From contig NZ_CP092831.1 of the NCBI RefSeq assembly GCF_022531965.1, positions 1,764,001 to 1,828,000 of the forward strand: 64,000 nt of DNA, read 5' to 3'. The DNA is from Paenibacillus peoriae. Its GTDB lineage: Bacteria; Bacillota; Bacilli; Paenibacillales; Paenibacillaceae. The first letter of the stretch is position 1, and each line of letters begins with the position of its first letter. Positions 52,408-64,000 of the stretch are shown here, in pieces. The notes under the pieces are model-generated. The model was given only the letters and a program-made list of their open reading frames with translations, was not told the DNA's origin and made no database searches. The translations under genes and the position numbers were made by a program.

Positions 52408-52716
52408 CGAAGTCACCTCCATAAATTGTGCACATGTAAATAGTCTGGGAATATCACAATATTAAACCAAGTATTTTGATAGGATAGAGAAAGTATAACG
52501 AAAATCATTGAAGTTTTGTACATTTTTTTTATGGAGGATCGAAAGAGGGAGCAAGGAGAACTCTTCTTTTTGTTTCGTTTCCGTATAGAGAGGGTAAGTA
52601 TGAAACAGACGTCCGGCAGGTGATTAGGATGCCCGCTGGCGTCTTACCGTCAGCAATGACGGTGATGGATACGTAAACGTTCCTGAAAATCAATTTGATG
52701 AAAAAGGAAGGGATTT
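52408..52716. other. Divergent intergenic region mtnK / dps
   Basis: Contains two hairpins on the dps side: AGACGTC...GGCGTCT (about 52606-52647) and ACCGTCA-N4-TGACGGT (about 52645-52663). They may form the 5' leader of dps. No known riboswitch was matched. Confidence 0.4.
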
Positions 52717-53190
52717 ATGATGGCTAAAACAACAAGTAACTCGAAAAATACGCAAACCAAATCGGTGGAGGAACTTTTAAACCGTCAAGTCGCTAACCTC
52801 AATGTGTTATATGTAAAAATTCATAACTATCACTGGTATGTGAAAGGCTCCAGTTTCTACACACTCCATGTTAAATTTGAAGAGTTATACAATGAAGTGA
52901 CATTGAAAATGGATGAGATCGCCGAGCGTTTGCTCGCGTTGAAAGGTTCACCTTCCGCAACATTGAAGGAGTACCTGGAGCTGTCGTCGATTCAGGAAGC
53001 AACCGGCAACGAAGATGCTCCCAAGATGGTACAAACCTTGATCGAGGATTTTGCAACGGTATGCGAGGAGTTTCAGGAAGGTATTGAACTGGCGGAAAGC
53101 AATTCCGACCAGCCAACTGCAGATTTGCTGATCGGCTATAAAGCGGATCTGGAGAAACATATGTGGATGCTTCGCTCTTATTTGGGCTAA
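52717..53190 (+). CDS. dps: Dps-family ferritin-like protein
   Basis: A 157-residue Dps/mini-ferritin. The ferroxidase-site segments are present: VLYVKIHNYHWYVKG (histidines of helix A) and HVKFEELYNEVTLKMDEIAERLLAL (helix B acidic ligands). It forms dodecamers that store iron and limit peroxide damage to DNA. GGAAGGG precedes two adjacent ATG codons; 52717 or 52720 could be used. A strong terminator follows. Confidence 0.93.
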   Translation: MMAKTTSNSKNTQTKSVEELLNRQVANLNVLYVKIHNYHWYVKGSSFYTLHVKFEELYNEVTLKMDEIAERLLALKGSPSATLKEYLELSSIQEATGNEDAPKMVQTLIEDFATVCEEFQEGIELAESNSDQPTADLLIGYKADLEKHMWMLRSYLG

Positions 53191-53233
53191 TTGTAGTGAT
53201 GGGATTACGCTTTGAAATAAACTTTTTACATGT

Positions 53234-53271
53234 AAAACGCTACTGACGTCATGCTGTCAGTAGCGTTTTTA
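53234..53271 (+). terminator. Terminator of dps
   Basis: AACGCTACTGAC pairs with GTCAGTAGCGTT, followed by a T-run. Confidence 0.88.
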
Positions 53272-53411
53272 TGGCTGAAAAGAGATCATGCACCTCGTGT
53301 TTTTTGTACAAATTTATAATTATATAAACATTCGCAGGATGTATTTTGCCATTTGTGTGCTTGGTAGGGTGAACATTTTATGAAGAAAGTTGGATAACGT
53401 GTGTCTGTTGG

Positions 53412-53481
53412 TTGCACCCTTCAAGATATTTATTATAAAATAACTTGAGAATCATTGAGAATCAGTTTAGAATGATTATAA
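53412..53481 (+). promoter_or_regulatory. suf operon promoter with Fur/PerR-like operator
   Basis: TTGCAC (53412-53417) and TATAAA (53434-53439) are 16 bases apart. Directly after the -10, TTGAGAATCA occurs twice in tandem (53445-53464), then TTAGAATGATTATAA (53467-53481), which fits the PerR box consensus. Repression relieved by peroxide or iron shortage is likely. Confidence 0.65.
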
Positions 53482-53580
53482 ATAAATTTTTAAATATTAC
53501 TTGAAATCAGGGGGCTCCCCTGTTTAAATATACTTTCTGATTTCGACACCACACTACATTTTTTGGAGGGTATTGCGAAT

Positions 53581-54363
53581 ATGGCTACAAACTTTAAGAT
53601 TGAAGGTCTCAAAGCGACCATTGAAGGCAAGGAAATTTTGAAAGGTATTAACCTCGAAATGAAGGGCGGAGAAATCCATGCCATCATGGGTCCTAACGGT
53701 ACGGGTAAAAGTACACTTGCGTCTGCTTTGATGGGTCATCCAAAATATGAAGTCACAGATGGTAAAGTAACTTTGGATGGAGAAGACGTGCTGGATATGG
53801 AAGTGGATGAGCGTGCACGTGCAGGATTGTTCTTGGCGATGCAGTACCCGAGTGAAATTGCAGGGGTAACGAACTCCGACTTTTTGCGTAGTGCGATCAA
53901 CGCGCGCCGTGAAGAAGGACAAGAAATCTCCTTGATTAAGTTTATCCGTCAAATGGAAAGCAAAATGAAAGAGCTTGAAATGAACCCTGAGTTTGCTCAC
54001 CGTTACCTGAACGAAGGCTTCTCTGGTGGTGAGAAAAAACGGAATGAAATTTTGCAAATGATGATGATTGATCCGAAAATTGTCATTCTTGATGAAATCG
54101 ACTCCGGTCTAGATATCGATGCTTTGAGAATCGTGGCTAACGGTGTGAACGCTATGCGTTCCGAAGATCGTGGTTTCCTCGTGATTACTCACTACCAACG
54201 TCTGTTAAACTACGTTAAACCAGATTATGTACATGTAATGATGCAAGGACGTATCGTTAAATCCGGGGGTCCTGAGCTTGCTGAGCGTCTGGAAGCGGAC
54301 GGTTACGACTGGATCAAGGAAGAGCTGGGTATCGTTGATGAAACTGTAGGACAAGAGGCGTAA
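53581..54363 (+). CDS. sufC: Fe-S cluster assembly ATPase SufC
   Basis: A 260-residue ABC-type ATPase of the SufBCD scaffold. Walker A is GPNGTGKST, the signature is FSGGEKKRNE, and Walker B is IVILDEIDSGLD. It powers cluster assembly with SufB and SufD in the cytoplasm. The ATG at 53581 has TGGAGGG ten bases upstream; an in-frame TTG at 53563 overlaps that site. First gene of sufCDSUB. Confidence 0.97.
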   Translation: MATNFKIEGLKATIEGKEILKGINLEMKGGEIHAIMGPNGTGKSTLASALMGHPKYEVTDGKVTLDGEDVLDMEVDERARAGLFLAMQYPSEIAGVTNSDFLRSAINARREEGQEISLIKFIRQMESKMKELEMNPEFAHRYLNEGFSGGEKKRNEILQMMMIDPKIVILDEIDSGLDIDALRIVANGVNAMRSEDRGFLVITHYQRLLNYVKPDYVHVMMQGRIVKSGGPELAERLEADGYDWIKEELGIVDETVGQEA

Positions 54364-54386
54364 GCCGGAAGCGAGGAGGAAAACTA

Positions 54387-57323
<2,937 letters not shown>

Positions 57324-57353
57324 TTTAAATAGAACAGAGGAGGTTTGAGAAAC

Positions 57354-58751
57354 ATGGCCAAGAAAGCACCGGAAATGGAAGAGTATAAATACGGCTTTCG
57401 TGACGAGCACAAGTCCATTTTCCAAACAGGTAAGGGTCTCACTCCGGAAATCGTAAAGGAAATCTCCAAAATTAAGGATGAGCCAGAATGGATGCTGGAG
57501 TTCCGTCTGAAGGCACTAAAGCAGTTTGAAAAAATGCCAATGCCAAACTGGGGCGGAGATATGGATGAACTGGATTTCAACGATATCCAGTACTATGTAA
57601 GACCTTCCGAGAAACAAGGGAAGACGTGGGAAGAGGTTCCTACGGAAATTAAAGAAACCTTTGATAAACTGGGTATTCCCGAGGCGGAGCAAAAGTTTTT
57701 GGCTGGTGTATCCGCACAGTATGAATCCGAGGTTGTCTACCACAGTATGCAAAAGGAACTGGAAGATCAGGGCGTTATTTTCATGGATACCGATACGGCG
57801 TTGCGTGAGCATCCTGAGATTCTGAAAGAGTATTTTGCAACAGTTGTACCTCCTGCGGACAATAAGTTTGCAGCACTGAACAGTGCGGTATGGTCAGGCG
57901 GGAGCTTCATCTATGTACCAAAAGGTGTGAAATGTGAAGTTCCATTGCAGGCTTACTTCCGTATCAACTCGGAAAACATGGGTCAATTTGAGCGTACGCT
58001 CATAATTGCTGACGAAGACAGCTTTGTGCACTATGTAGAAGGCTGTACGGCTCCGATTTACAGCACGAACTCGCTGCATAGTGCCGTAGTCGAAATTATT
58101 TGTAAGAAGAACGCACGCGTTCGTTATACAACGATCCAGAACTGGGCACCAAACATCTATAACCTGGTAACCAAACGTGCGGTTGCAGAAGAAAATGCAA
58201 CGATGGAATGGGTCGATGGTAACATCGGTTCCAAGTTGACGATGAAGTATCCAGCCGTTGTATTGAAGGGCCGTGGAGCGAAAGGGATGGTCTTGTCCAT
58301 CGCTGTTGCAGGCAAAGGCCAGCATCAGGATGCAGGTGCGAAAATGATCCACTTAGCACCAGACACCACGTCCACCATTGTATCCAAGTCGATCAGTAAG
58401 CACGGCGGTAAAGTAACGTATCGCGGATTAGCTTCATTCGGTCGTCAGGCTCAAGGTGCAAAATCCAATATCAAGTGTGATACGTTGATTTTGGATAATC
58501 AATCAACCTCAGATACTATTCCTTATAATGAAATCATGAATGATGACATCACGCTTGAGCACGAAGCAACGGTTTCCAAGGTATCGGAAGATCAGCTGTT
58601 CTATCTGATGAGCCGTGGTTTGACTGAAGCAGAGGCAACGCAAATGATCGTTATGGGCTTTATTGAGCCATTCACAAAAGAACTGCCGATGGAATATGCG
58701 GTAGAGATGAATCGTTTGATCAAGTTCGAGATGGAAGGCAGTATTGGTTAA
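57354..58751 (+). CDS. sufB: Fe-S cluster assembly protein SufB
   Basis: A 465-residue SufB. It has the family stretch [15 protein letters not shown], the beta-helix core, and the end [19 protein letters not shown]. It is the site of cluster formation with SufC and SufD. GAGGAGG precedes ATG 57354; an in-frame TTG at 57345 is closer to it. Last gene of the operon. A small relic of its 3' end lies at 59393-59445. Confidence 0.97.
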   Translation: MAKKAPEMEEYKYGFRDEHKSIFQTGKGLTPEIVKEISKIKDEPEWMLEFRLKALKQFEKMPMPNWGGDMDELDFNDIQYYVRPSEKQGKTWEEVPTEIKETFDKLGIPEAEQKFLAGVSAQYESEVVYHSMQKELEDQGVIFMDTDTALREHPEILKEYFATVVPPADNKFAALNSAVWSGGSFIYVPKGVKCEVPLQAYFRINSENMGQFERTLIIADEDSFVHYVEGCTAPIYSTNSLHSAVVEIICKKNARVRYTTIQNWAPNIYNLVTKRAVAEENATMEWVDGNIGSKLTMKYPAVVLKGRGAKGMVLSIAVAGKGQHQDAGAKMIHLAPDTTSTIVSKSISKHGGKVTYRGLASFGRQAQGAKSNIKCDTLILDNQSTSDTIPYNEIMNDDITLEHEATVSKVSEDQLFYLMSRGLTEAEATQMIVMGFIEPFTKELPMEYAVEMNRLIKFEMEGSIG

Positions 58752-58802
58752 AATCCATTAACCCTTGGTGTCACGAGTTTTTGAAGTAATCTTAAGCTTG
58801 TT

Positions 58803-58890
58803 AAATCCGAGTCATGCCGATTTTATGCCGACTCGGATTTCCTGCTAGTATAGGAGACGAACTTTTTAAGTTCGTCTTCTTTTGTTTTTT
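58803..58890 (+). terminator. Two successive hairpins after the suf operon
   Basis: AAATCCGAGT/ACTCGGATTT (58803-58840) is followed by AGACGAACTT/AAGTTCGTCT (58855-58877) with a T-rich tail. Confidence 0.78.
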
Positions 58891-59030
58891 CTGTGATACC
58901 TAAGTCCATAAGCCTTCTTTCTACTACAAAAAAAATTATGCTTAGGACTGCAGATAGTTGCCTAGCACTTATGTATGTTTGCTTAATAGGATGTTGTGAG
59001 TGACATAAACATAAGGAGGCATGCCAACAG

Positions 59031-59393
59031 ATGCAGAAGAATAAAGCTGGAGTGAAGAAGAAAACCCTCTCTTCTAAGCAGACACAGAGACATGTACATG
59101 AATTTGAAGGTAGCACCAAACTGGCCGAAGAAGGTGCAGACCGACATAACCACCGCTTTGCAGGTGTTACTGGGCAAGCGATTCGAGTTGGAAGAAGTCA
59201 TGTCCATGAAATTGATCTTACCAAAACTGATTTCGTGAACCATTTTCATAATCTGAGAAGGATTAGAACAGGGCCCGCTATTCCAGTCGGAAATGGTAAG
59301 CATGTACATTTTGTTACGGGCCAAACTACATTAAATGATGGTCATGTACACCAGTTTAATTTTGCAACATTGATTCAGGCACCTCTTATTTAA
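59031..59393 (+). CDS. ymaF: YmaF family protein
   Basis: A 120-residue histidine-rich protein with the YmaF pattern RHVHEFEGSTKLAE, HNHRFAGVTGQAI, SHVHEI, HFHNLR and HVHFVTG. The repeated HxH motifs suggest metal binding, but the function is unknown. AAGGAGG lies eleven bases before the ATG. It sits between the suf operon and a partial copy of the sufB 3' end, so it may have been inserted here. Confidence 0.88.
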   Translation: MQKNKAGVKKKTLSSKQTQRHVHEFEGSTKLAEEGADRHNHRFAGVTGQAIRVGRSHVHEIDLTKTDFVNHFHNLRRIRTGPAIPVGNGKHVHFVTGQTTLNDGHVHQFNFATLIQAPLI

Positions 59394-59446
59394 TGAACGG
59401 TGGTTTGACCGAAGCTGAGGTAACACAAATGATTGTTATAGACATC
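59393..59446 (+). pseudogene. Relic of the sufB 3' end
   Basis: About 54 bases encode GGLTEAEVTQMIV and closely match the sufB segment around 58610-58665 ([13 protein letters not shown]). No start or upstream part is present. It marks a partial duplication flanking ymaF. Confidence 0.75.
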
Positions 59447-59484
59447 TGCTCATACAGAATGAGAGCATCGTCTTTGAAATCAAA

Positions 59485-59521
59485 AAGCTCTGCTAACCAT
59501 AATTGGTCGGCAGGGCTTTTA
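59485..59521 (+). terminator. Terminator after ymaF
   Basis: AAAAGCTCTGC pairs with GCAGGGCTTTT across a loop. Confidence 0.75.
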
Positions 59522-59686
59522 GACTTACATAATTCTGTACTTCATGATTTATGATCGGCTATGATTTTATGCCTTATGATAAGCCGCCTTATTCGAATAT
59601 TAAGTATATATTTTTTGTAACATTTTTATGGTCAGTGTCACCAATAAGCAATTCTTTAATGTTGGGACAGCTCGTCTGCCACTTGT

Positions 59687-60526
59687 TTATTTATCTGAAG
59701 TTTTATGGTCTAAGTCATGATGTAACTCGGTTGCTGGTATTTTGGCATTATAGATTTGTCCTTTGGCAACTGGTTTTGAGATGTATACATAGCTCCCGGT
59801 TCCATCCGGCGCACTCCCTGTTGCCCACAAACCTTCACTAGATTCTTCGCCCTCAGACAAATTCCAAAACTCATAAGCTTCAGGCTGAGACTCTTGTTCT
59901 GCCTCAGGGGGAAAAGAAGCCGGAACCACAACACCGTTTTTCTCTTCTAATTCTTGGATTGCCGCCATCCACTGATACTGGTGATAGCGGTCACGCGCTA
60001 GCATTTTCCGTAGTGTAGCTCTGACGCTTTCATCTTGTGTCATATGATATAGCCTTGCTACCTGCAATCGACCCTGACTCTCTGCGTGCAAATTGGATCG
60101 CATATCTGCCAAAAGGTTGCCACTTGCGACGATATAAGAGCCGTTCCATGGAACTCCATTTGAATTAGTAGGCAATCCGCCTAGACCGCTGACCAGCAAG
60201 TGCTGTGGGTTAATTCCCCCCATTATGGCAGCTGTAACAGGGTCTTTTGCAGCTTGTTCTTGATCTTCTGGTTTAGCTCCATCAAGTAGTTGACTAATTA
60301 AAGCACACAGCATCTCCACATGCCCTACTTCTTCAGTTCCAATATCCATCAGCATATCTTTATATTTTTCATCACCGCGACAGTTAAACCCTTGAAATAA
60401 ATATTGCATCATCACGGTCATTTCTCCAAATTGCCCTCCCAAAACTTCTTGTACCTGCCGGGCAAAAAGAGGATCAGGACGCTCTACTTTCACTTCAAAC
60501 TGCAACTCTTTTTGATGTCTAAACAT
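59687..60526 (-). CDS. Manganese catalase
   Basis: A 279-residue ferritin-like dimanganese catalase. Predicted ligands are E35 (QFGEMTVMMQY), E66 and H69 (TEEVGHVEM), E149 (HAESQGRL) and H182 (RYHQYQW), matching the known positions in the family. It breaks hydrogen peroxide to water and oxygen without haem. The group includes the spore-coat protein CotJC. GGAGGAG precedes the ATG. A second family member is divergent from it. Confidence 0.93.
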   Translation of the reverse strand: MFRHQKELQFEVKVERPDPLFARQVQEVLGGQFGEMTVMMQYLFQGFNCRGDEKYKDMLMDIGTEEVGHVEMLCALISQLLDGAKPEDQEQAAKDPVTAAIMGGINPQHLLVSGLGGLPTNSNGVPWNGSYIVASGNLLADMRSNLHAESQGRLQVARLYHMTQDESVRATLRKMLARDRYHQYQWMAAIQELEEKNGVVVPASFPPEAEQESQPEAYEFWNLSEGEESSEGLWATGSAPDGTGSYVYISKPVAKGQIYNAKIPATELHHDLDHKTSDK

Positions 60527-60723
60527 ATATACTCCTCCTATAGCTAAAGCAACTTAGTGAATTCTAACTGTATTTAACCTTTTCAAGATGTAATAAAACG
60601 AGGAGCAGCATCACAACAATCTGATACGGGTCTTTATTCTGTTTGTTTGGTTTGTATATAAATTTTTAAAGAGGGAAGCCTATGTTTCACTTTAAAATGA
60701 AGAGTCTAAGGAGGGTATTTGAA

Positions 60724-61578
60724 TTGTATTTTTATAAAGAAGATTTAATTAACTTAATAGTACCCGATAAGCCCGATCCAGCTGCTGCTAAAGTGATTCA
60801 AGAAGTGTTAGGTGGTCGATTCGGAGAAATGCGTACTATGATGCAGTTTTTCTTTCAAAGTAATAATTTTCGTGGTAATGCTGTGCAGTACAGGGATTTG
60901 ATACGAGGAGTTTTTCTAGAGGAGCTTAGTCATGTTGAACTGGTCCAACATACTATAAATCAACTTCTGACTGGCTCAGGCGCAGACCAAGCCGGCGATG
61001 CGGGAATGGATCATGCTCCTTTAGATGAGGCGATAAAACACGCAAATCCTCATCATTTTATTATGGGAGCCCAAAGTTCCTTACCTGTTGATGCAAGTGG
61101 GAATCCTTGGCTAGGTAGTTATGTTTATTCCCACGGGAATCTGGTTAGTGATTTGCTTGATAATCTCGTACTCGAATCTACAGGGGTTCTGCAAAAATCC
61201 CGAATTTACGAAATGAGCTCGAACAAAACATTCCGGGAAACGTTGGCTTTTTTGATTGTGAGGGATAATGCTCATCAAAACGCGTTTGCCAAAGCGTTAG
61301 AGACACTTGGAGTTGATTGGGGAAAATTGTTCCCGGTTCCAAATTACGATATTAACAAGTATCCAGAATGCCGGAAGTATGTTGAGATGGGCTTTCACAA
61401 TGCGCAGTTTAATTTTCGATTGGATTCTACCCGTATTGGGGAAATATTCAATGGGCAAACTCCAAGCAGAAACGGTGGGGATTTGAGTGTAATAGATCCT
61501 CCTGAGGGTTTTCCTCTTCCGTATATGCCCGAATTGCCTAATGAACATAGTCCAGGGCTACACGATCTTACCACTTAG
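60724..61578 (+). CDS. Divergent manganese-catalase family protein
   Basis: A 284-residue paralogue of the preceding catalase with ligands retained: E35 (RFGEMRTMMQF), E67 and H70 (LEELSHVEL), the glutamate in LVLESTGVLQ, and the histidine in DNAHQNAF. The C-terminal third is different and longer. TTG at 60724 is chosen because AAGGAGG lies nine bases upstream and the protein then aligns with the family start; a longer frame begins at ATG 60682. Activity is likely but unproven. Confidence 0.88.
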   Translation: MYFYKEDLINLIVPDKPDPAAAKVIQEVLGGRFGEMRTMMQFFFQSNNFRGNAVQYRDLIRGVFLEELSHVELVQHTINQLLTGSGADQAGDAGMDHAPLDEAIKHANPHHFIMGAQSSLPVDASGNPWLGSYVYSHGNLVSDLLDNLVLESTGVLQKSRIYEMSSNKTFRETLAFLIVRDNAHQNAFAKALETLGVDWGKLFPVPNYDINKYPECRKYVEMGFHNAQFNFRLDSTRIGEIFNGQTPSRNGGDLSVIDPPEGFPLPYMPELPNEHSPGLHDLTT

Positions 61579-61624
61579 AATTAAACCATAAATAAAGATA
61601 GTAACAAGGTTAATATCCGTAACT

Positions 61625-61680
61625 TAAAAAGAGGCTGTCCTTCGTAGAAGAACCTACGAATCAAGGACAGTCTCTTTTTA
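61625..61680. terminator. Bidirectional terminator
   Basis: AAAAAGAGGCTGTCCTT pairs with AAGGACAGTCTCTTTTT around an internal small stem. Confidence 0.88.
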
Positions 61681-61747
61681 TTCGCGTAGTCTGTGCTTCG
61701 GCAAAACATTTCGTGCCACCGAAGTAACGCCGGGAGGTAGTAGCGGA

Positions 61748-62812
61748 TCAGGATTCCAAATAAATTTCATCAATGGATACATGGCGTTCCCTAGACAAAT
61801 CTACATATTCATCATCGTTAATTCTTACTAAGGGTCTGAAGTAATCAGCAGGATTGTTCAGAATGATCGTTCCTGTCTGACCTGTAGTCAACAGAACCTG
61901 CTTATTAATGAAATTAGGAAGCATGTGTCTGATGAACACTTGGGTAGCTTCTGGGTTTAGATGTCCAAAACTCATGCTGTGCAGCTCGCGTAATACGGTG
62001 AGTAGCTCCTGCTTCGTCTGATACACACGATTGGAAATCATCGCGCTATACACGTCGGCAATAGCTGTTATGCTGGCAAAAGGATGAATTTCTTCCTTGA
62101 ACAGACCATGGGGATATCCACTTCCATCTTCACGCTCATGATGCTGTAAGGCGACAATTGCAGAAATCTCATCGCTGGTTGAATTGCGAATAATATCATA
62201 GCCATATAGCGAATGTTTCTTCATTTCATGAAATTCTTCAGGTGTCAGTTTATCCGGTTTGTTCAAAATTTCATCGGGTATCATGGACTTGCCTATATCA
62301 TGTAAATATCCAGCTTTACCGGCGGCATATGCTTCTTCTTCCGTATACCCAAGCCATGTGGCAATGTAATATGACAGTACGCCTACTTGGAGAGAATGAT
62401 TATAGGTATAGTGATCTCCCCGTTCCATAATTAACAGCAGAGATACGACATCTTTTTGACGAGCTAGCTCTGAAACGAGAGGGCCGAACAGCTCATCAAC
62501 TCGATATTCATCAAATTTGCCAGTTGAGGAAGCTTCGAGAAACATACTTTCAAAGCCACTGATCGTCTGCTCCATGAGAGGAACGGCACGTTTGAGGGAC
62601 TCGGGGGAAGCTGGAACATCGGGGGCAAAGTCAACCGGAATGCTCGCAGAACCGGCATCAATGTCGATATAATCGACACCGTGCATAATGAGCTTGGAAA
62701 TATCGTCATGCTGTAGCTCGGTGCCCTGAACCATGACAGGCACACCGTGCCCATTGTATGTATCGGATTTGAGGCGATCTCCTGGCTTGGCATCGGTAAC
62801 GTGTACTCTCAT
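61748..62812 (-). CDS. HD-GYP domain cyclic-di-GMP phosphodiesterase
   Basis: A 354-residue protein: an N-terminal region of about 120 residues with a small beta-rich domain, and an HD-GYP domain (about 125-300). Metal-site motifs are present: YNHSLQ, HD at 171-172 (YLHDIGK), HH at 224-225, and SGYPHG with GYP at 232-234. HD-GYP proteins hydrolyse cyclic di-GMP and so influence motility and biofilm. There is no membrane segment or receiver domain. AAGGAGG precedes the ATG. Confidence 0.92.
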   Translation of the reverse strand: MRVHVTDAKPGDRLKSDTYNGHGVPVMVQGTELQHDDISKLIMHGVDYIDIDAGSASIPVDFAPDVPASPESLKRAVPLMEQTISGFESMFLEASSTGKFDEYRVDELFGPLVSELARQKDVVSLLLIMERGDHYTYNHSLQVGVLSYYIATWLGYTEEEAYAAGKAGYLHDIGKSMIPDEILNKPDKLTPEEFHEMKKHSLYGYDIIRNSTSDEISAIVALQHHEREDGSGYPHGLFKEEIHPFASITAIADVYSAMISNRVYQTKQELLTVLRELHSMSFGHLNPEATQVFIRHMLPNFINKQVLLTTGQTGTIILNNPADYFRPLVRINDDEYVDLSRERHVSIDEIYLES

Positions 62813-63129
62813 GCGCTAACCTCCTTATTGTCGTAAATTTGTCGAAAATACGAAACAAACTTAATATATCAAGAATTATATGGGATGACAACGACTAATT
62901 TACTATTATTCCAAGCTGTAAAATAGGTCCCAGGAACCCAATTCCTATCAGATACCTACAGTAGATAACGTCAATACTTTTCACTATGTTTGTAATATGA
63001 GATTGCCCAGAGACTACAGCGAAGCTTAAGGACTATGTCTACCCATATGTACCATATTGCTAAATAACATGATATGCTTAAACATTAGAAGCTCCAAAGT
63101 CGATATATAAAATATAGAGGAGGGCGGTT

Positions 63130-64000
63130 ATGGAGATGACGACTCGGCAAACGTTGACCATTTTGCATACCAATGATATTCATAGTCATTTTGGCAGTAT
63201 GCCTTCGATAGCCGCGATGATTAATGAACGAAGAGCTGCATTAGGGGATGCGCTACTTGTGCTTGACATAGGAGACCACATGGACCGGATGGCCCCCGAA
63301 ACGGAAGGAACGCTAGGTGGGGCAAATGTGGATGTGATGAATCTAACAGGATATGATGCCATTACGATCGGTAATAATGAGGGACTGACTTTTACCCCGG
63401 ATATGATTGAACAGGCATATGCGGGCATTCATTGTCCGGTCATATGTGGCAATATGACTGAGTGTGCCACAGGGATGAGTCCTGCGTGGATGAAGGAATC
63501 CCTTATTGTAGACAAAGCAGGAATCAAGGTCGGTTTACTTGGTGTGACGGCTCCTTTTGTAGAGTATTATCAATTGCTGGGCTGGGATGTGCTCAATCCG
63601 TTTGATGTGCTGGGGAAGCAGATCGCGGCACTGAGAAAGCAGGTTGATGTTTTGGTCGTGATGTCGCACCTGGGCCTACCTTCCGATAAAAAGTTAGCGT
63701 CGCAATTTCCTGAGATTGACGTTATCCTTGGAGGTCACACCCATCATGTGCTGGAGGAACCGCTTTGGATCGGGAAAACAGCTTTATGTGGGGCGGGTAA
63801 GTTCGGAACGCTGCTGGGTGAAGTGACGCTAAGTCGTAACAATAGCCTCGAACCGTTTCGAGTCACGTCAGGCGGTGTAGTTCCTGTGGATCTGACAATA
63901 CTGGACGAAAAAGTGGCATCGGCCATTGTGGTGCATCGCAGACAAGCAGAGCGCGCCATGGAGAGCACGATTGCTGTGACGGATCGGAAACTGGAGATCG
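63130..64000 (+). CDS. yunD: YunD-like 5'-nucleotidase-family metallophosphoesterase (partial)
   Basis: The first 290 residues of a calcineurin-like phosphoesterase of the 5'-nucleotidase family; the gene runs off the window. Metal-binding motifs are HTNDIHSHFG, IGDHMDR, IGNNEG, MSHLG and GGHTHH. There is no signal peptide, as in B. subtilis YunD, whose own exact role is unknown. AGGAGGGCGG precedes the ATG. The neighbour order yunC...yunD is conserved loosely. Confidence 0.9.
   Translation, partial: MEMTTRQTLTILHTNDIHSHFGSMPSIAAMINERRAALGDALLVLDIGDHMDRMAPETEGTLGGANVDVMNLTGYDAITIGNNEGLTFTPDMIEQAYAGIHCPVICGNMTECATGMSPAWMKESLIVDKAGIKVGLLGVTAPFVEYYQLLGWDVLNPFDVLGKQIAALRKQVDVLVVMSHLGLPSDKKLASQFPEIDVILGGHTHHVLEEPLWIGKTALCGAGKFGTLLGEVTLSRNNSLEPFRVTSGGVVPVDLTILDEKVASAIVVHRRQAERAMESTIAVTDRKLEI

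Noticed and set aside
52408..52716. S-box (SAM) riboswitch expected before mtnK
   Set aside because: The conserved S-box segments were looked for on the minus strand and not found.

Overview
The window reads as chromosome from a Paenibacillus of the P. polymyxa group. The support is a moderate-GC Firmicute gene style with strong GGAGG ribosome sites, an SLH-domain surface enzyme, a CotJC-like manganese catalase, a sufCDSUB operon, mtnK-mtnA, yunC/yunD homologues and, above all, three receptor/propeptide loci of the RRNPP type known as Alo systems in P. polymyxa. The genus call rests on gene content, not on a marker gene.

Layout. 1-23.5 kb is mostly ordinary genome: an MFS exporter divergent from an XRE-cupin regulator, a YkhA thioesterase, a secreted GH43 galactanase-like enzyme with a cre site, a Sfp-type phosphopantetheinyl transferase and an amidohydrolase, an SLH-GH18 enzyme, DegV, small membrane proteins, an ANT(4')-like nucleotidyltransferase, an ECF sigma factor with its membrane partner, an IF-3 paralogue divergent from a Fur-controlled siderophore uptake pair, an ArsR-MFS pair, and VOC and GNAT proteins.

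23.5-49.9 kb is an accessory region. It holds three paralogous receptor genes (23684, 25501, 43448), each overlapped at its 3' end by a short propeptide frame (the second is broken by an internal stop). It also holds WXG100-type polymorphic toxin/immunity pairs (one intact with a PD-(D/E)XK-like end, one frameshifted), repeated terminators and repeated small membrane-protein genes, a truncated copy of yunC, a lone SecA2, secreted cysteine peptidases, a frameshifted resolvase and phage/plasmid gene fragments. Inside it, at 30297-32046, lies a 1750-bp element with TGT...ACA ends, three copies of a 21-22 bp motif at each end in opposite orientation, and a 5-bp ACTAT target duplication. This is the architecture of Tn7/Tn402-type transposons, but no transposase is present.

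49.6-64 kb returns to core genome: yunC, mtnA-mtnK (methionine salvage), dps, the suf iron-sulfur operon behind a PerR/Fur-like operator, ymaF followed by a small relic of the sufB 3' end, two divergent manganese catalases, an HD-GYP phosphodiesterase and the 5' part of a YunD-like phosphoesterase that runs off the window.

The accessory region looks like an expansion beside yunC: cell-cell signalling receptors, contact-dependent toxins with immunity genes and secreted peptidases, shuffled by duplication and small mobile elements. No tRNA, rRNA or CRISPR array was seen.
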